A stretch of DNA of 64,000 bases, from assembly GCA_964017125.1 (NCBI GenBank), contig OZ024913.1, forward strand, positions 248,001 to 312,000. The letters run 5' to 3'. This document shows, in pieces, positions 46,912 through 57,710 of the stretch. Below the pieces are notes generated by a model. That model did no database searches. It was not told where the DNA came from and saw only the letters and a list, made by a program, of their open reading frames with translations. The position numbers and the translations under genes were made by a program. The stretch's first letter is position 1. Each line of letters opens with the position of its first letter. Source of the stretch: Flabesymbios commensalis (lineage: Eukaryota; Annelida; Polychaeta; Terebellida; Flabelligeridae).

Positions 46912-46963
46912 CTTTAGTCGTCAGAATCTGACGTCTATAGACGTCTGATTCTGACGACTAAAG
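46912..46963. repeat. 52-bp hairpin in copy A
   Basis: Arms of 25 bp (ctttagtcgtcagaatctga, then cgtct) with one mismatch and a 2-base loop. It is followed by gtcgatccccgcgctgtaag and ggttaa, which looks like the ttaaccctt end of a piggyBac-type MITE read in reverse. Confidence 0.88.
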
Positions 46964-47124
46964 TCGATCCCCGCGCTGTAAGGGTTAAACCTTCCCGAAA
47001 GCATTGTTTTGCATATTTAGAGAATGACTGAATTTCATTAAACCTAGGGTTGTAGAGTGCAAATTTTCACAGAAGTGATTTAATGATAACAATATAGTTT
47101 TTTCATTTGTCACCCACTTCACGT

Positions 47125-47174
47125 CATCTTCATCCACTACAAGTCGAGAATTGCGATTGTAGTGGATGAAGATG
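47125..47174. repeat. Hairpin with 18-bp perfect arms in copy A
   Basis: Catcttcatccactacaa pairs exactly with ttgtagtggatgaagatg around 14 bases, and is followed by gaaagggttaa. The equivalent in copy B is 49088-49137. Confidence 0.88.
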
Positions 47175-47719
47175 AAATGGTAAAGTCAGGTTTGAAAGGG
47201 TTAAACAGATTTAGTACTTCTTCATTGGGAACTTTTTTTCAACGATTTGTTTACTGGTGATAGACTAAGTATAAATGTGTTGTACCAGTACGTAGGCTGC
47301 ATTTTAGTCCTTATTGTGGTTGTTTTTGTGCTGCAATTTTTTTATCATTGTGGAGATTTATCGTGTTATCTCTTCAAATGGAGATTATGTTTTCAGTTTT
47401 GTTTGTCTGTCCGCTATGTTTGTCTGTCCATAGTATTACCAAGGAAAATATAAGGAAGGAATATAAACTCCACCTAAGGGCTGGGAAGAAAGGATTGTGG
47501 TTGTGAGCATGAATAGTCCCATTGATGAGGTACAGTAGAGGCCCTTTGTTTCGGGCGGCGTATATGAGCGTGTTCAATTAGCTCAAGTCAAGTGGGATCA
47601 TGTTCTTTGTGGCTTTCCCGATTTCATGGCCAACAGCCGGATGTCATCTGCCTGGTTACTAAGGGAAAAGGGGAATCCGGTCAAATATACATAAACGTTC
47701 CGATGTCGTCATCACGGGG

Positions 47720-48232
47720 CAGGAATTTTAGGTTTTGAAATGGAAAAAAATAATATAAAGCTGAAAATTTCAGGAAGTGTTCATTATGTCCTCCTTTATT
47801 ACCTGTAAAAAGTCCCAAAGTTTCCCCTGAGCGGAACATCCTTTTTTTGACAAAATTCAAAATGGCCGCCAAGAGCCATGTTGAAGTTGTAATTCATGAA
47901 CTATTTGACATATATGTTTATATAATACCTCATTTCAACATGATTTTTATTGCTGAATTCATTTCTGAAGCTAGTAGTAACTTTTAGGGTTTCGTTGAAG
48001 AATAAATCCAAGATGGCTGCCATTTTATGTTTAATTGGGAGTAAGTCTATTGTCATTAGTATTTGAGATACATATAAGCTTTTAAATCTATAGACTACCA
48101 GTATGTCCTCCTTTAATACCTGTAAAAATTCCCAAGGTTTTTCCCGGAGTGGAACATATTTTTTGACAAAATTCAAAATGGCCGCCAAGCGCTATGTTGA
48201 AGTTGTAATTCCTGAACTATTAAACATATATA
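47720..48232 (+). repeat. Spacer between duplicates with its own 134-bp direct repeat
   Basis: 47781-47915 and 48098-48231 align (tatgtcctcctttattacct, gacaaaattcaaaatggccg, ccaag, gttgaagttgtaatt). The second copy ends exactly where segmental copy B begins, so this repeat may have seeded the duplication. Confidence 0.8.
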
Positions 48233-48405
48233 AATGATAAATGCAATGTTTGTTAGCAATATTGTGTTTTCAAAGTAGACATGTACATGCCACTACAAAA
48301 AAACATTTTTATTACGATTTGTTCTGTCATCAACTATTTCAAGCATAATCACTTCTGGTAATAACAGACATAAATGATTTCTTTACCATCTATTATATTT
48401 TTCAG

Positions 48406-48544
48406 GTTTCCACACAACGACCCGCCACGTCTGGCGGAGTGGATATCCCAGGTAAAAAGGACAAGGTCAAACTGGGATCATCTTTCAAAGAACAGCCGGC
48501 TGTGTTCTGTTCATCTTGAAGGCGGAAGGGTTTTTTCAATTTGA
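48406..48544 (+). pseudogene. THAP-domain exon 2, copy B
   Basis: Reads FPHNDPPRLAEWISQVKRTR, then SNWDHLSKNSRLCSVHLE. It differs from copy A by P/L in the DHP word and by GG for GE near the end. Acceptor and frame are intact, so a transcript starting at exon 1 could in principle splice to either copy. No second exon 1 accompanies it. Confidence 0.76.
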
Positions 48545-48630
48545 AATCATCATAACTGTCATAGTCAGCTCTTTCCGATTCATTTGAATACCTTTGTTAT
48601 GGGTCTATGGCCATTAGAAATATGTTTACT

Positions 48631-48682
48631 CTTTAGTCGTCAGAATCTGACGTCTGTAGACGTCAGATTCTGACGACTAAAG
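48631..48682. repeat. 52-bp perfect hairpin in copy B
   Basis: Same hairpin as 46912-46963, but here both 25-bp arms pair without mismatch around gt. Confidence 0.9.
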
Positions 48683-48739
48683 TCGATCCCCGCGCTGTAA
48701 GGGTTAAACCTTCCCGAAAGCATCGTTTTGCATATTTAA

Positions 48740-48979
48740 CCCTTTGAGTGCGGGCGACGCTTTTAAGCGCATTCATACTGATTTTCCACAACTAAAATTT
48801 GACAGAAATTGAACAAATATGCATGTATAAATCTTGAGTAAAACCCCCATTGTGAAATTTAGCAGGTTTAATTTTTAAGTGAGGAGGTATTTTCCTTTCA
48901 TTTGAAGTTGGCAATTGCGTGAGCAATGCCAACTTCAAATGAAATGAAAATGTTAAGTAGTAATGAAGCACTTAAAGAG
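48740..48979. mobile_element. 240-bp piggyBac-like MITE with TTAA target
   Basis: Flanked by TTAA on both sides (48736-48739 and 48980-48983). The ends are ccctttgagtgc and, inverted, ctctttaagtgc. Copy A shows the empty site (catatttagagaatg). TTAA targets with CCCTTT-type ends are characteristic of piggyBac. An internal hairpin is built on catttgaagttggcaatt. There is no coding content. The insertion postdates the segmental duplication, or was lost cleanly from copy A. Confidence 0.88.
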
Positions 48980-49683
48980 TTAAAGAATGACTGAATTTCA
49001 TTAAACCTAGGGTTTTAGAATGCAAATTTTAACAGAAGTGATTTACTGATAACAATATAGTTTTTTCATTTATCACCCACTTTACGTCATCTTCATCCAC
49101 TACAAGTCGAGAATTGCGATTGTAGTGGATGAAGATGGAATGGTAAAGTCAGGTTTGAAAGGGTTAAACAGATACAGGACTTCTTCATTAAGAACTTTTT
49201 TTCAACGATTTGTTTACTGGTGATAGACTAAGTATAAATGTGTTGCACCAGTATGTAGGCTGCATTTTAGTCCTTATGGTGGTTGTTTTTGTGCTGCAAT
49301 TTTTTTTATCATTGTGGAGATTTATCGTGTTATCTCTTCAAATGGAGATTATGTTTTCAGTTGTGTTTGTCTGTCTGTTATGTTTGTCTGTCCATAGTAT
49401 TACAGATGAAAATATAAGGAAGGAATATAAACTCCACCTAAGGGCTGGGAAGAAAGGATTGTGGTTGTGAGCATGAATAGTCCCATTGATGAGGTACAGT
49501 AGAGGCCCTTTGTTTCTGGCGGTGTATATGAGCGTGTTCAATTAGCTCAAGTCAAGTGGGACCATGTTCTTTGTGGCTTTCCCGATTTCATGGCCAACAG
49601 CCGGATGTCATCTGCCTGGTTACTAAGGGAAAAGGGGAATCTGGTCAAATATGCATAAACGTTCCGATGTCGTCATCACGGGG

Positions 49684-50212
49684 GAATTCCCTGAGCATTT
49701 TTATCCCCCTGCCCGTGGGAGAAGGGGGATTTTAGTCGCACCAGGATTCTGTCCGGCGTCACGTTTTCTTATGGGCGCAAAAACTCAAAAACTACTGGTC
49801 AATTTGTTTTGAAATTTTAACATCACATTCCTAGCAACATGGGGATGTGCAAGTGATTTTTGTGGGTGGGGCCATCGGCCCACCCACGTTATTATCGTGG
49901 TCCAGAGAAATATTTGGGACAAAAAGTGACGTCACTCCATTCATTAAACCGGTAGACAGGCGCATTTCATTGATAAATCGACCTCCTCCCCTTAGATTCG
50001 TGGAGCATATATAATAACCCGGACGCTATAGATAGCTTCTTCACGTGGTTTCACATCAGAGATTTTGGTAGACGGTCCCTGTTGTCTTTCCTACACACAT
50101 AGTGATGACATTGTGCTTTATGGCCATATTTGGCGTTACGCTGACAGACAGATCATGAATATTTATCATAGGGGTGGAAAATGAGGTCAGCTTGTCTACA
50201 GTATTAACTCAT
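49684..50212. other. Repeat-head-like segment and unique DNA
   Basis: 49700-49870 resembles dispersed repeats (ccctgcccgtgggagaaggg, atgggcgcaaaaactcaaaa, agcaacatggggatgtgcaa) and shares words with the 52.6-53.2 kb array. A TATA-like catatataataacccgga lies near 50008. No gene is seen. Confidence 0.45.
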
Positions 50213-50315
50213 CCCCAGCAGACGTTCACCCAAAAGTTGGTTCAATGATGTGCTAACATCGCAGACGAAGGGCCAACATTAAACCAACATCAAGGAATGT
50301 CTTTTGTTTGCTGGG
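50213..50315. mobile_element. Palindromic MITE
   Basis: Ends ccccagcagacgttcaccca and tcttttgtttgctggg, with mirror cores gttggttcaatgatg and cattaaaccaacatc. Confidence 0.8.
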
Positions 50316-50703
50316 TCACTGTAGGATACAAGAACAAGAGGTAATATATACCAGTACAAACAACCACTATGCGTTCACCCCAAGTTGTTTGGCCTACAAG
50401 GCTTTAAGACTGGGAGTAGTCTCATCAACTGTGGAAAATCCCGCTGCACATAATTTGGTCTTCTCTGTCTTTTGTGTTTGGATATTAAACACTCCCACGT
50501 AGTCCCACGACGGGTATAGGGCCTATACATGTGCCTAATCATAGCACGCTTTGCAAATCCAAAAGGTTGTACCTGCTCACTTGTAAAGTAAGCAGATGCT
50601 GCCTTTTGTCTTTACAAGGCAGTTGCAATGGGCCTCTAATGTATACACAACATGCTGATAGCCCACTCTCATTCGCCAGACTGCTGGGCGGGCATACAGG
50701 CAT
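50316..50703. other. Non-coding, no structure seen
   Basis: Unique-looking sequence with open stretches of about 64-77 codons and no motif. Confidence 0.4.
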
Positions 50704-50809
50704 CCCAGCAAACACGACACGTTGACCCGTTGGATTAATGCTCGCCCAACGTCTAAAATGCTGGCCCAACATTAATCCAGCATTGGGTCAACGTGTGTTG
50801 TTTTCTGGG
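50704..50809. mobile_element. Palindromic MITE, best-preserved copy
   Basis: Starts cccagcaaacacgacacgtt and ends acgtgtgttgttttctggg. The inner gttggattaatgctcgccca mirrors tgggccagcattaatccagc-type sequence. Another partial copy follows at 50844-50902. Confidence 0.88.
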
Positions 50810-50902
50810 ATCAAAACTGATATACATGCTGTCGCCTACTGAGAAAACACAACACATTAATGCTGGGCCAGCGTTGTAGATGCTGGACCAGCGTTAACAT
50901 GA

Positions 50903-52631
50903 TACAGGGATTGATGTAGGATTGACAAGGGGCATCAGCACTGATCAGTGATGAATGATATTACAAGAAAACGTCATGTGCCGGTAACGTTATATATAAC
51001 AAGATGATTGTCTCAGGGGAAGTTGCCAGGTATACATCTTCACATCAAGAGGATTGTCTACATCATGTATATTAAGTCAGGGTGATAATCATGGTAATAC
51101 TTAGCTTGCCTACATCATGTATACATAATAAGGGTTGCTAATACGCAGAATAGGCTAATGGCCACTAATCGGGTTTTTAAAAGTTTCAACCCAGTCACAA
51201 TGGACCACAATTGAAGGTATCCAAGCAAGGACATGTTCAGTCAAGTTAACATGTAGGCTAAGTCCTAGTCGTTTTTTGATCTGTTATATAATTATTTCAA
51301 GTTAGCATGTATGGTTGCAATAGTAATTGATGAAATATACATTTAACATAGACTTTCTATCTAATGGGAACTAGAATTGTATCACTTGCGTGCGAACTCT
51401 TGTCAACTGCAAGGAACAATGTTTTCTTTGAATTAACTGCGTGCATTGAAGTGCTAACTGAAATTAACACGCTCGTGCATGCAAATAATGTTATGCAAAG
51501 ATGACACGCTATTTGCTTGGAAAGTTTGGGCCTCATAGTTATGTCATGTTTTTCACCTATTAACCTGCTAAAAGCCTTTTACGTTTTACCTCAAGTTCAT
51601 GACACTAATCTGAAGGTCAATTTCGACTTTTAGTGACCTTGACCTAATTTCGAGGTCACCAGGTTATGGAAACCAAAAAGACTTGTAAGCGTGGTAATTT
51701 CACAACGCCTTGACTTAGGGCCACATGTGCTCAAATTTTTAATTCTTGATGTTGATTGATAGAGACTACGACTACGGGTCCTGCCATCAATTGATGGCTA
51801 TTTTTCTATCAATACAAGACCTGACAGTGTCACCATGGAAATTGCAACTGAGACTTAAAATTCAAGTTTAATGCAGACTACTAAATATCTTTTAGTAACG
51901 TGTTCATATAATTATTGTTATGGGTAAAATAGTGATATGTATGAATGATAATATAATTGCATAGTAAAGTATCTCATGTCTGCAAAATTGATGTTCAAGA
52001 CATGCCACCCCTTGCCATGCTACTTGATAACTGTGGGGTATAATTTTCCGCTCATTGTAGTCTAGCCATTCATTTAAAAATTATATGCATAGTGGACAAA
52101 TCTAATTTTGATGTGATGTAGGCCTACTTAGCCCCTACCTAGGAAATAAAGTTAGGCCTAAAACACATACTGTGTAACAGTCGTCAACCTGTGCTGGTTT
52201 GGACATTCACATCAGATGCAATAGGCCTACATAGCCTATGGTGGCTAAATAGACAAATTTAAGTTGTTGCCTGTCCGGCATGACTAACATAAAATTGGCA
52301 CATATGCAACCTCCGGCAAGGTGAAGCTGTGACAAGAGGATGAACATCATTTAATTATTCATTGATATCAGTCTTAATATAGATAAAATAAGCACACAAC
52401 ATTCCTCTTCAGTTCTGTTGTCGCCTTTGCAAGGCGTGTGTTGCGATCATCAGTAAAACATCACAATTTTATCAAAATCACAGATTTGATACGCATATAA
52501 GGGCATGCCGTCATGAGCGAGTATGTCATGCTGATCAATCAGAATGACACACCCTTCTAATTGAATAATTTGTAGTATTTCAGAATCCTCCCTTTGCCCC
52601 AAACACATGAGGCCTTTGGCCCTAGTTTAGA
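50903..52631. other. Non-coding AT-rich stretch
   Basis: No gene or clear repeat found. Short words (taggcctac, catcatgtatacat) recur. 51590-51670 (ttcgacttttagtgaccttg, acctaattt) resembles the flank of dispersed repeats near 55950. Confidence 0.4.
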
Positions 52632-53250
52632 GATGCTACCAAAATTCACAATGGCCGCCAGAGGTCAACTCTAAAAAATTTTTGGGCCTAAAAAACTCAA
52701 AGTCAGAAATTATTCAAATTTTATTATCACATTCCGCATGATATGGAGATGTGCAGGTGACTTTTTCAAGATTTTACTGATATTCAAAATGGCCGCCACA
52801 GATCAACTTTAATTTTTTGGGGGACGTAGAAGCTCAAAAAATTTGTTTGGTCAATTTTTTTTGAAATTTCAACATCACATTCCTAGCAACATGGGGATGT
52901 GCAAGTGATTTTTCAAAGATGCTACCAAATTTCAAAATGGCCGCCAGAAGTCAACTCCAAATTTTTTTGTGGGTGCAAAAACTCCAAAACTTAAAGTCGG
53001 AAATAATTCAAATTTTACTATCACGTTCCCCACGATATGGAGATGTGCAAGTGTTTTTTTAAGTTTTACTGAAATTCAAAATGGCCGCCATGGATAAACT
53101 TTAAATTTTTTTGTGGGCGCAAAAACTGAAAAATTGAAATCAGTAATAATTCACATTGTACAATCACATTACCCACCATCTGGGAATGTGCATGTGATTT
53201 TACTGAAATTTAAAAGTGCCTTCACAAATCGACTTTTTACATATTTGTGA
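52632..53250 (+). repeat. About 145-bp tandem repeat, four copies
   Basis: Units contain aaaatggccgccagaggtca, tgggcgcaaaaactcaaaaa, tattcaaattttattatcac and gatatggagatgtgcaagtg. Starts are near 52632, 52777, 52924 and 53068. Single fragments are at 49780-49870 and, by the word aaaatggccgcca, at 47855 and 48170. Confidence 0.9.
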
Positions 53251-53772
53251 CCGCAAAAAGTCTAACCTAATTTATGGCGGGAGATGATATAGGACTTCAG
53301 TCCTCTTGTTTCCAGTGAGTGACCGCGTGGTATGACGGACATTTTGATGCCATTATCATTTTTCTACAATATGTGACGGCGAAGTTACGGCTAATACTTC
53401 TAAATGACTATAAGCATGTTTCTGTAACTAAGGCATTATATCCATAAATAAAGTAAGGCCAAAGTAAAACTAAAATTTAACAAGAGAAAGATACATGTAT
53501 TAGTATGATTATGTGAATTTTTTATGATTTGACCCCTCCAGAGCATGGCTGTGGTGACTATAAATTTCTGAAAAAAATCGGCGCACCCCCCCCCCCCCGT
53601 CTGTTAATTCCTGGATCCGCCTCTGAGGCAAGTAAGCCAAGGGGGCCTGACACAAAAAAATAAAGACTCAAAAGTATTACCGCACATTACAGATTAAAGA
53701 TAAGGTGGAGAGGCTATACTACTACATTTATTTCGGAAATAAGCACACCAGTCATAGCGTTGATCTGCTTTA
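53251..53772. other. Non-coding; C13 run near 53587
   Basis: No gene. The poly-C run at 53587-53599 and AT-rich flanks are the only notable features. Confidence 0.4.
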
Positions 53773-53870
53773 CCCAACAAACACGATACGTTGACCCAAC
53801 GCAGATTCAATGTTGCTTCAACGTCCGCAACACTGGTCAAGCATTGGCTGAACGTCTCGTGTTTGCTGTG
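53773..53870. mobile_element. Palindromic MITE
   Basis: Begins cccaacaaacacgatacgtt and ends ctcgtgtttgctgtg, with mirror pair gacccaacgcagattcaatg and aagcattggctgaacg. Confidence 0.82.
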
Positions 53871-54246
53871 TATCGAGCTGGGATACACGAGATTTTATCA
53901 GGTTTGTCCGGCATGCTGGGCGGTCCCGTTTGGGAAAGGACCATGACCAATAAAAATTAGGGGTGAGTATTTGCATGAAACTTTTACCAGTAGGTCTTAC
54001 TTGCTCTTTACTAAAAGGTAAAATCCATTTAGTTTTGGGATGATCGGAAGTAGGCCTAAGATCGAGATCTCGTGGCAGAGGTGTTCATTCCAGGAAGATG
54101 ACGGCCATGCCACTTTTTATATGTAACGCCATTGTTACTCCTAATACTACATCAGCAATACATTTTTCATTTGGGAATGTGGAGAAATTTTGATTTCAAA
54201 TATAACATGTACTATAAATTATTATATTTCCTGATCGAGTTTTCAG

Positions 54247-54332
54247 TGAATGCAGAAGGTGTGCGCTTACCATGGGAGATGTCGCTAACAGATAAGCCCA
54301 GACTTGCCTATTTAAAACGGGAAGCACGAAGG
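54247..54332 (+). CDS. Possible internal exon, unidentified (28 codons)
   Basis: Acceptor ctgatcgagttttcag, then NAEGVRLPWEMSLTDKPRLA and YLKREARR in one frame, then the donor aagg/gtaaat. The peptide looks protein-like and codon use is less AT-rich than the surroundings. It is too short for a family call, and no neighbouring exon in phase was found. Confidence 0.22.
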
Positions 54333-54794
54333 GTAAATAATGATTACCTCATCTGTAAATAGTTACTGTAGTACTTATGATTGCAAGGTTAACACCTAGT
54401 TACAACACTTTATTATTTTGTATAAACCATGGTCACCAATTTTTTTGTTTCAATTTGAAGTCAGCATAAATGTCTTAGTTAGCTCTTTCTGATTCATTTG
54501 AATACCTGATGATATTTAATTCAATTCAATTCGGTAACTTCTATAGCGCCTAAATCCTCGAAGATGCGAGCTCAGAGGCGCAGAATCCAAATCGAAACCA
54601 GCTCAATGTCGAGAGTCAAAGCGTAAGTCGCAACTGGACGCCAACTGGTCTACGGCCATTGGAAATATTTTTAGCACCCGCCGTGCGATGAATGGAGCTA
54701 TGAAATCTGCCTCCATCCGGTTTTTACCCCTTCTTTTGCCTATAACTTATCAGAAAATAACATAGGATAACAATTTTTGGTATGTGGGTTTCTG
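54333..54794 (+). repeat. Third, older copy of the THAP exon-2 flank, split by a SINE
   Basis: About 54449-54515 and 54647-54677 match the sequence just downstream of THAP exon 2 (caatttgaaatcatcataac, agctctttccgattcatttg, tctatggccattaggaatat) with clear divergence. The THAP coding part is not present here. A SINE lies between the two halves. Confidence 0.7.
54516..54646 (-). mobile_element. SINE with L2-like tail, minus strand
   Basis: Read on the minus strand it ends gcgcctctgagctcgcatct, then ggatttaggcgctatagaag, then a (aattg)n tail (54519-54536 on plus). The aggcgctata word followed by a short simple-repeat tail is typical of SINEs mobilised by L2/CR1-type LINEs. The 5' head is not clearly tRNA-like, so this is probably 5'-truncated. 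Confidence 0.65.
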
Positions 54795-55345
54795 GAGCAT
54801 ATCTCATTATTCACCTCGATTGGCCTGATATAGCGGGTAAACCGTGCTAGAGAGTTATACCATTACTATAAAATAAATGTGAGGTTTCAGGAGAGGATGC
54901 AGCCTGACAAATTTCGAGTTGATCAAATTCGAAATGGCCTCCTATTGGCCATTTTTTTATTTCACATGTCCGATATTTGGTGAACAGTGCTAGTGACCAG
55001 ACCATTAATATGTGTGAAGTTTTTTGGGGGAGGATGCACTCTCAAGATTTACAACTTGAATAAATTCGAAATGGCAGACAATAGGCCATTATTTACCTCG
55101 ATATGTCTGATATCAGGTAAACCGTACTAGATAGCTATGCCATTACAATAAAATGTGAATTTTCAAGAGAGGTTACACCCTGACAATTTTTCCCTTGATC
55201 AAATTCAAAATGGCCACCTGTCGGCCATTATTTACTTTCACATGGCCTATATTTGGTAACGCATGCTAGATGGCTAGACCATTACCAAAAAAATGTGAGG
55301 TTTCATGGGAGAATGCACCCTGAAAATTCATCCCCAGGAAATGGC
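54795..55345 (+). repeat. About 135-bp tandem repeat, four copies
   Basis: Units share cttgatcaaattcaaaatgg, ggccattatttacctcgata, tggtaaaccgtgctagatag and ccattactataaaatgtgag. The same unit occurs within 56090-56480. Confidence 0.88.
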
Positions 55346-55654
55346 CTAAAATATCGACTTATCATCTCTAAAAAGATATGTTATTTTGGTATCAATTTTT
55401 TTGTGCAGTATTTTAATTCAAACCCAAGAAAACAGTGGTTACAAATGTATACAAAGACAAGTGTTGACTATACATGAACGGTCATAACCAGAAGGGATCA
55501 TACATTTTGTTGTTAACTGTGAATGTCTGGCTCAAAATTGTAGATTTCATTCATCAGTGCGCGTATACAGATATCATGTTTTATTTTCTCTACGGCATAT
55601 GATATTATGTACAGTAATATAAATTTATAAATAAAATACATTGTCACTATCTGC
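55346..55654. other. Non-coding AT-rich spacer
   Basis: Nothing recognisable apart from decayed flank of the 135-bp repeat. Confidence 0.4.
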
Positions 55655-55756
55655 TTTCGGAAAACGCTCTCAATAATCTACCATGCCCTATCACCCCCAC
55701 CCTCACATCATCATCTGTACATCATTTCATCTCATCAATTGACTACAACGTTTTTA
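55655..55756 (+). mobile_element. Non-LTR 3' end, left half (split by insertion)
   Basis: Ggaaaacgctctcaataatc to gactacaacgttttta, then broken off. The continuation tcgtattacaatgtcac appears at 57187. Confidence 0.85.
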
Positions 55757-57186
55757 GGCTTCAGCCAAAGTTTTGGCGGATGCCTATTGTCGTCACCAGG
55801 CGCGTCCGTTCGTCCATCCGTTTGTCCGTCCGTCCGTCTGTCCGCCACTTTTAGCACTATAACTTGTTTCGCGAAACTGGAATGCACATTAAACTTCACA
55901 TACAGGTTAATCATGACTAAAGTTTGACTAATTTCACATTTGACTATTTTGTGACCCCTATGACCTTGACTTTTTTCCCGATCGACACATTTTCTCAGCA
56001 TTTTTTTATATATCACTCCAAAATTTATACCATACATCCATTTCACTAATAGCTCGGATGAGTTCGAAATTGGGCAAGATTCGGACAGAAATTAGGTCAT
56101 GGCAGCCAAAATGGCGATTCTCGGCCGTTATTTTTTTAATATGCGTAATATATGGAAAACCAGACCAGATAGCTAGACCATTACTATAAAACAAAATGTG
56201 CAGTTTCAGGTAGGGATATGTTCTGAGAAATTTCAACTTGATCAAATTAAAAATAGCTGATTATCGGCCATAATTAACTTTAATATGCCTGATATCTGAC
56301 AAACCGTGCCATATAGCTATAGACCATTACTACAAAACAAAATGTGCGCTCTCAGTTAGGGATATGCACTAAAAAAATTTAACTTGATCAAATTTAAAAT
56401 GGCAGATTATCGGCCATAATTAACTTTAATATGCCTGATACCAGACAAACCGTGCCGGATAGTTAGATGCTCTAACCTTCAAAATTGGCATAATTTGAAA
56501 AATCATGATGATAAAAGTTATTTGTACAACTCTTTAACTTTTCTGATTCAAAAAATAATATGATTTGAACTTTTTTAAGTACTGGACATTTGGTCCAAAT
56601 TTACATAAATTCAAGATGGCAGACAAAAAACAAATGGCCCGATTGTTAAGAAAGTTTTTTAAACGTGCACAGGAGAAGCGAAGTGAGTCATTGTCTAAAC
56701 CATGTGCCATCACTGTTTACGGAGAAGGGGCAAAGCCCCTTTCGAAATCCCATGATAATACTTTAAAGCAGCCGCGCGTGAAAAAAGGGTCACTTTTTAG
56801 GGTGAAAATCGTTTTTTTGGCTAGAGAAAAACACATAAAATTAAAATAGCCAACAAAATTCAACATTGATAATTAATAAATCTATTCGCAGCATTCCCAC
56901 ATCAGCCCTTGGAAAAAAAATCCATATATACCAGTCTAATAAATACTATAAAGCGATATATGGTATTTCAGTGAGGGATATATATATATACCCTCTTAAT
57001 TGCAACTTTCTCAAATTAAAAAAATGCTGACTTGCGACCATCAGTAACTTCAATATCTGTAATATACACAGTAATCTGTGCTAGATAGGTAAAACATTGA
57101 ACACGTTCAATAATGGCAGAAATGATTTTCACTTTTAAACGATGATTAGAGGCTGAGGCCTATTTCCGTCGCCGACGGGCCTTGTA
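55757..57186. mobile_element. 1.43-kb repeat element inserted into the retroelement tail
   Basis: Begins ggcttcagccaaagttttgg, cggatgcctattgtcgtc and a (tccg)n-type run, and ends gaggctgaggcctatttccg, then cgacgggccttg. The left and right ends share the direct word gcctatt followed by a cgtc-rich stretch. The interior carries 135-bp units like those at 54795-55345 (aaaatggcagattatcggcc). An open stretch at 56565-56849 (MADKKQMARLLRKFFKRAQE) is basic and unmatched. Head and tail suggest one dispersed family, mechanism unknown. A TA or TTA target is possible. Confidence 0.7.
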
Positions 57187-57255
57187 ATCGTATTACAATG
57201 TCACTTTTTGTGCCGAAAAGTGACGTAAAGCAATGATTTACTACTACTACTACCT
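57187..57255 (+). mobile_element. Non-LTR 3' end, right half
   Basis: Atcgtattacaatgtcactt, tgtgccgaaaagtgacgtaa, agcaatgatttactactact: the exact continuation of 55655-55756. Confidence 0.85.
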
Positions 57256-57465
57256 ATCTGCTTTCACCCTTAGCATGCTAAGATAAACCGATGTCGACTC
57301 ACTAAGTTGTGTCTCGCTACCGCGACCCAAAGCTTCAAGTGGATGAAAAGTAATAATATTTTCCTAACTTGATATTTAAGCACACACTCAATTCCAATAA
57401 CAGTGATATTTTTGCCTAACTGAAACATATTTTAAACGATTACAGATGTCCTTAGCGATGGCTAA

Positions 57466-57577
57466 TGTAGAATCAGCATGGGATTAATGACTTTGAACCA
57501 ATCCTGATAAAATATTGGCCCACCTTCTACAATGCTGATCCATCATTGAACCAATATTGTTTTAACGAGTTTGTTGG
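57466..57577. mobile_element. Palindromic MITE, decayed copy
   Basis: Ttgaaccaatcctgataaaa, tattggcccaccttctacaa and cattgaaccaatattg mark the mirror halves. The termini are eroded. Confidence 0.6.
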
Positions 57578-57600
57578 GAATAGGGATTCATTATGTAATG

Positions 57601-57710
57601 ACCCAACAGGCACAATACATTGAATTGATGTCGGATTAACTTTGGTCCAACGTCATAGACGGTGGACCAGCGGGTAACCAACATTGATTAAACTTCATGT
57701 GCCTGCTGGG
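57601..57710. mobile_element. Palindromic MITE
   Basis: From acccaacaggcacaatacat to cttcatgtgcctgctggg, core tttggtccaacgtcatagac. It lies 23 bp from the previous copy. Confidence 0.8.

Larger units (their letters stand above)
46514..47719 (+). repeat. Tandem segmental duplication, copy A (1206 bp)
   Basis: Nearly identical to 48233-49683 apart from a 244-bp difference caused by a MITE in copy B. Starts aatgataaatgcaatgtttg and ends gatgtcgtcatcacgggg. It includes THAP exon 2 and two hairpins. By eye about 97-98% identical, so recent. Confidence 0.95.
48233..49683 (+). repeat. Tandem segmental duplication, copy B (1451 bp)
   Basis: Copy of 46514-47719 plus a MITE at 48740-48979. Boundaries are sharp on both sides. 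Confidence 0.95.
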
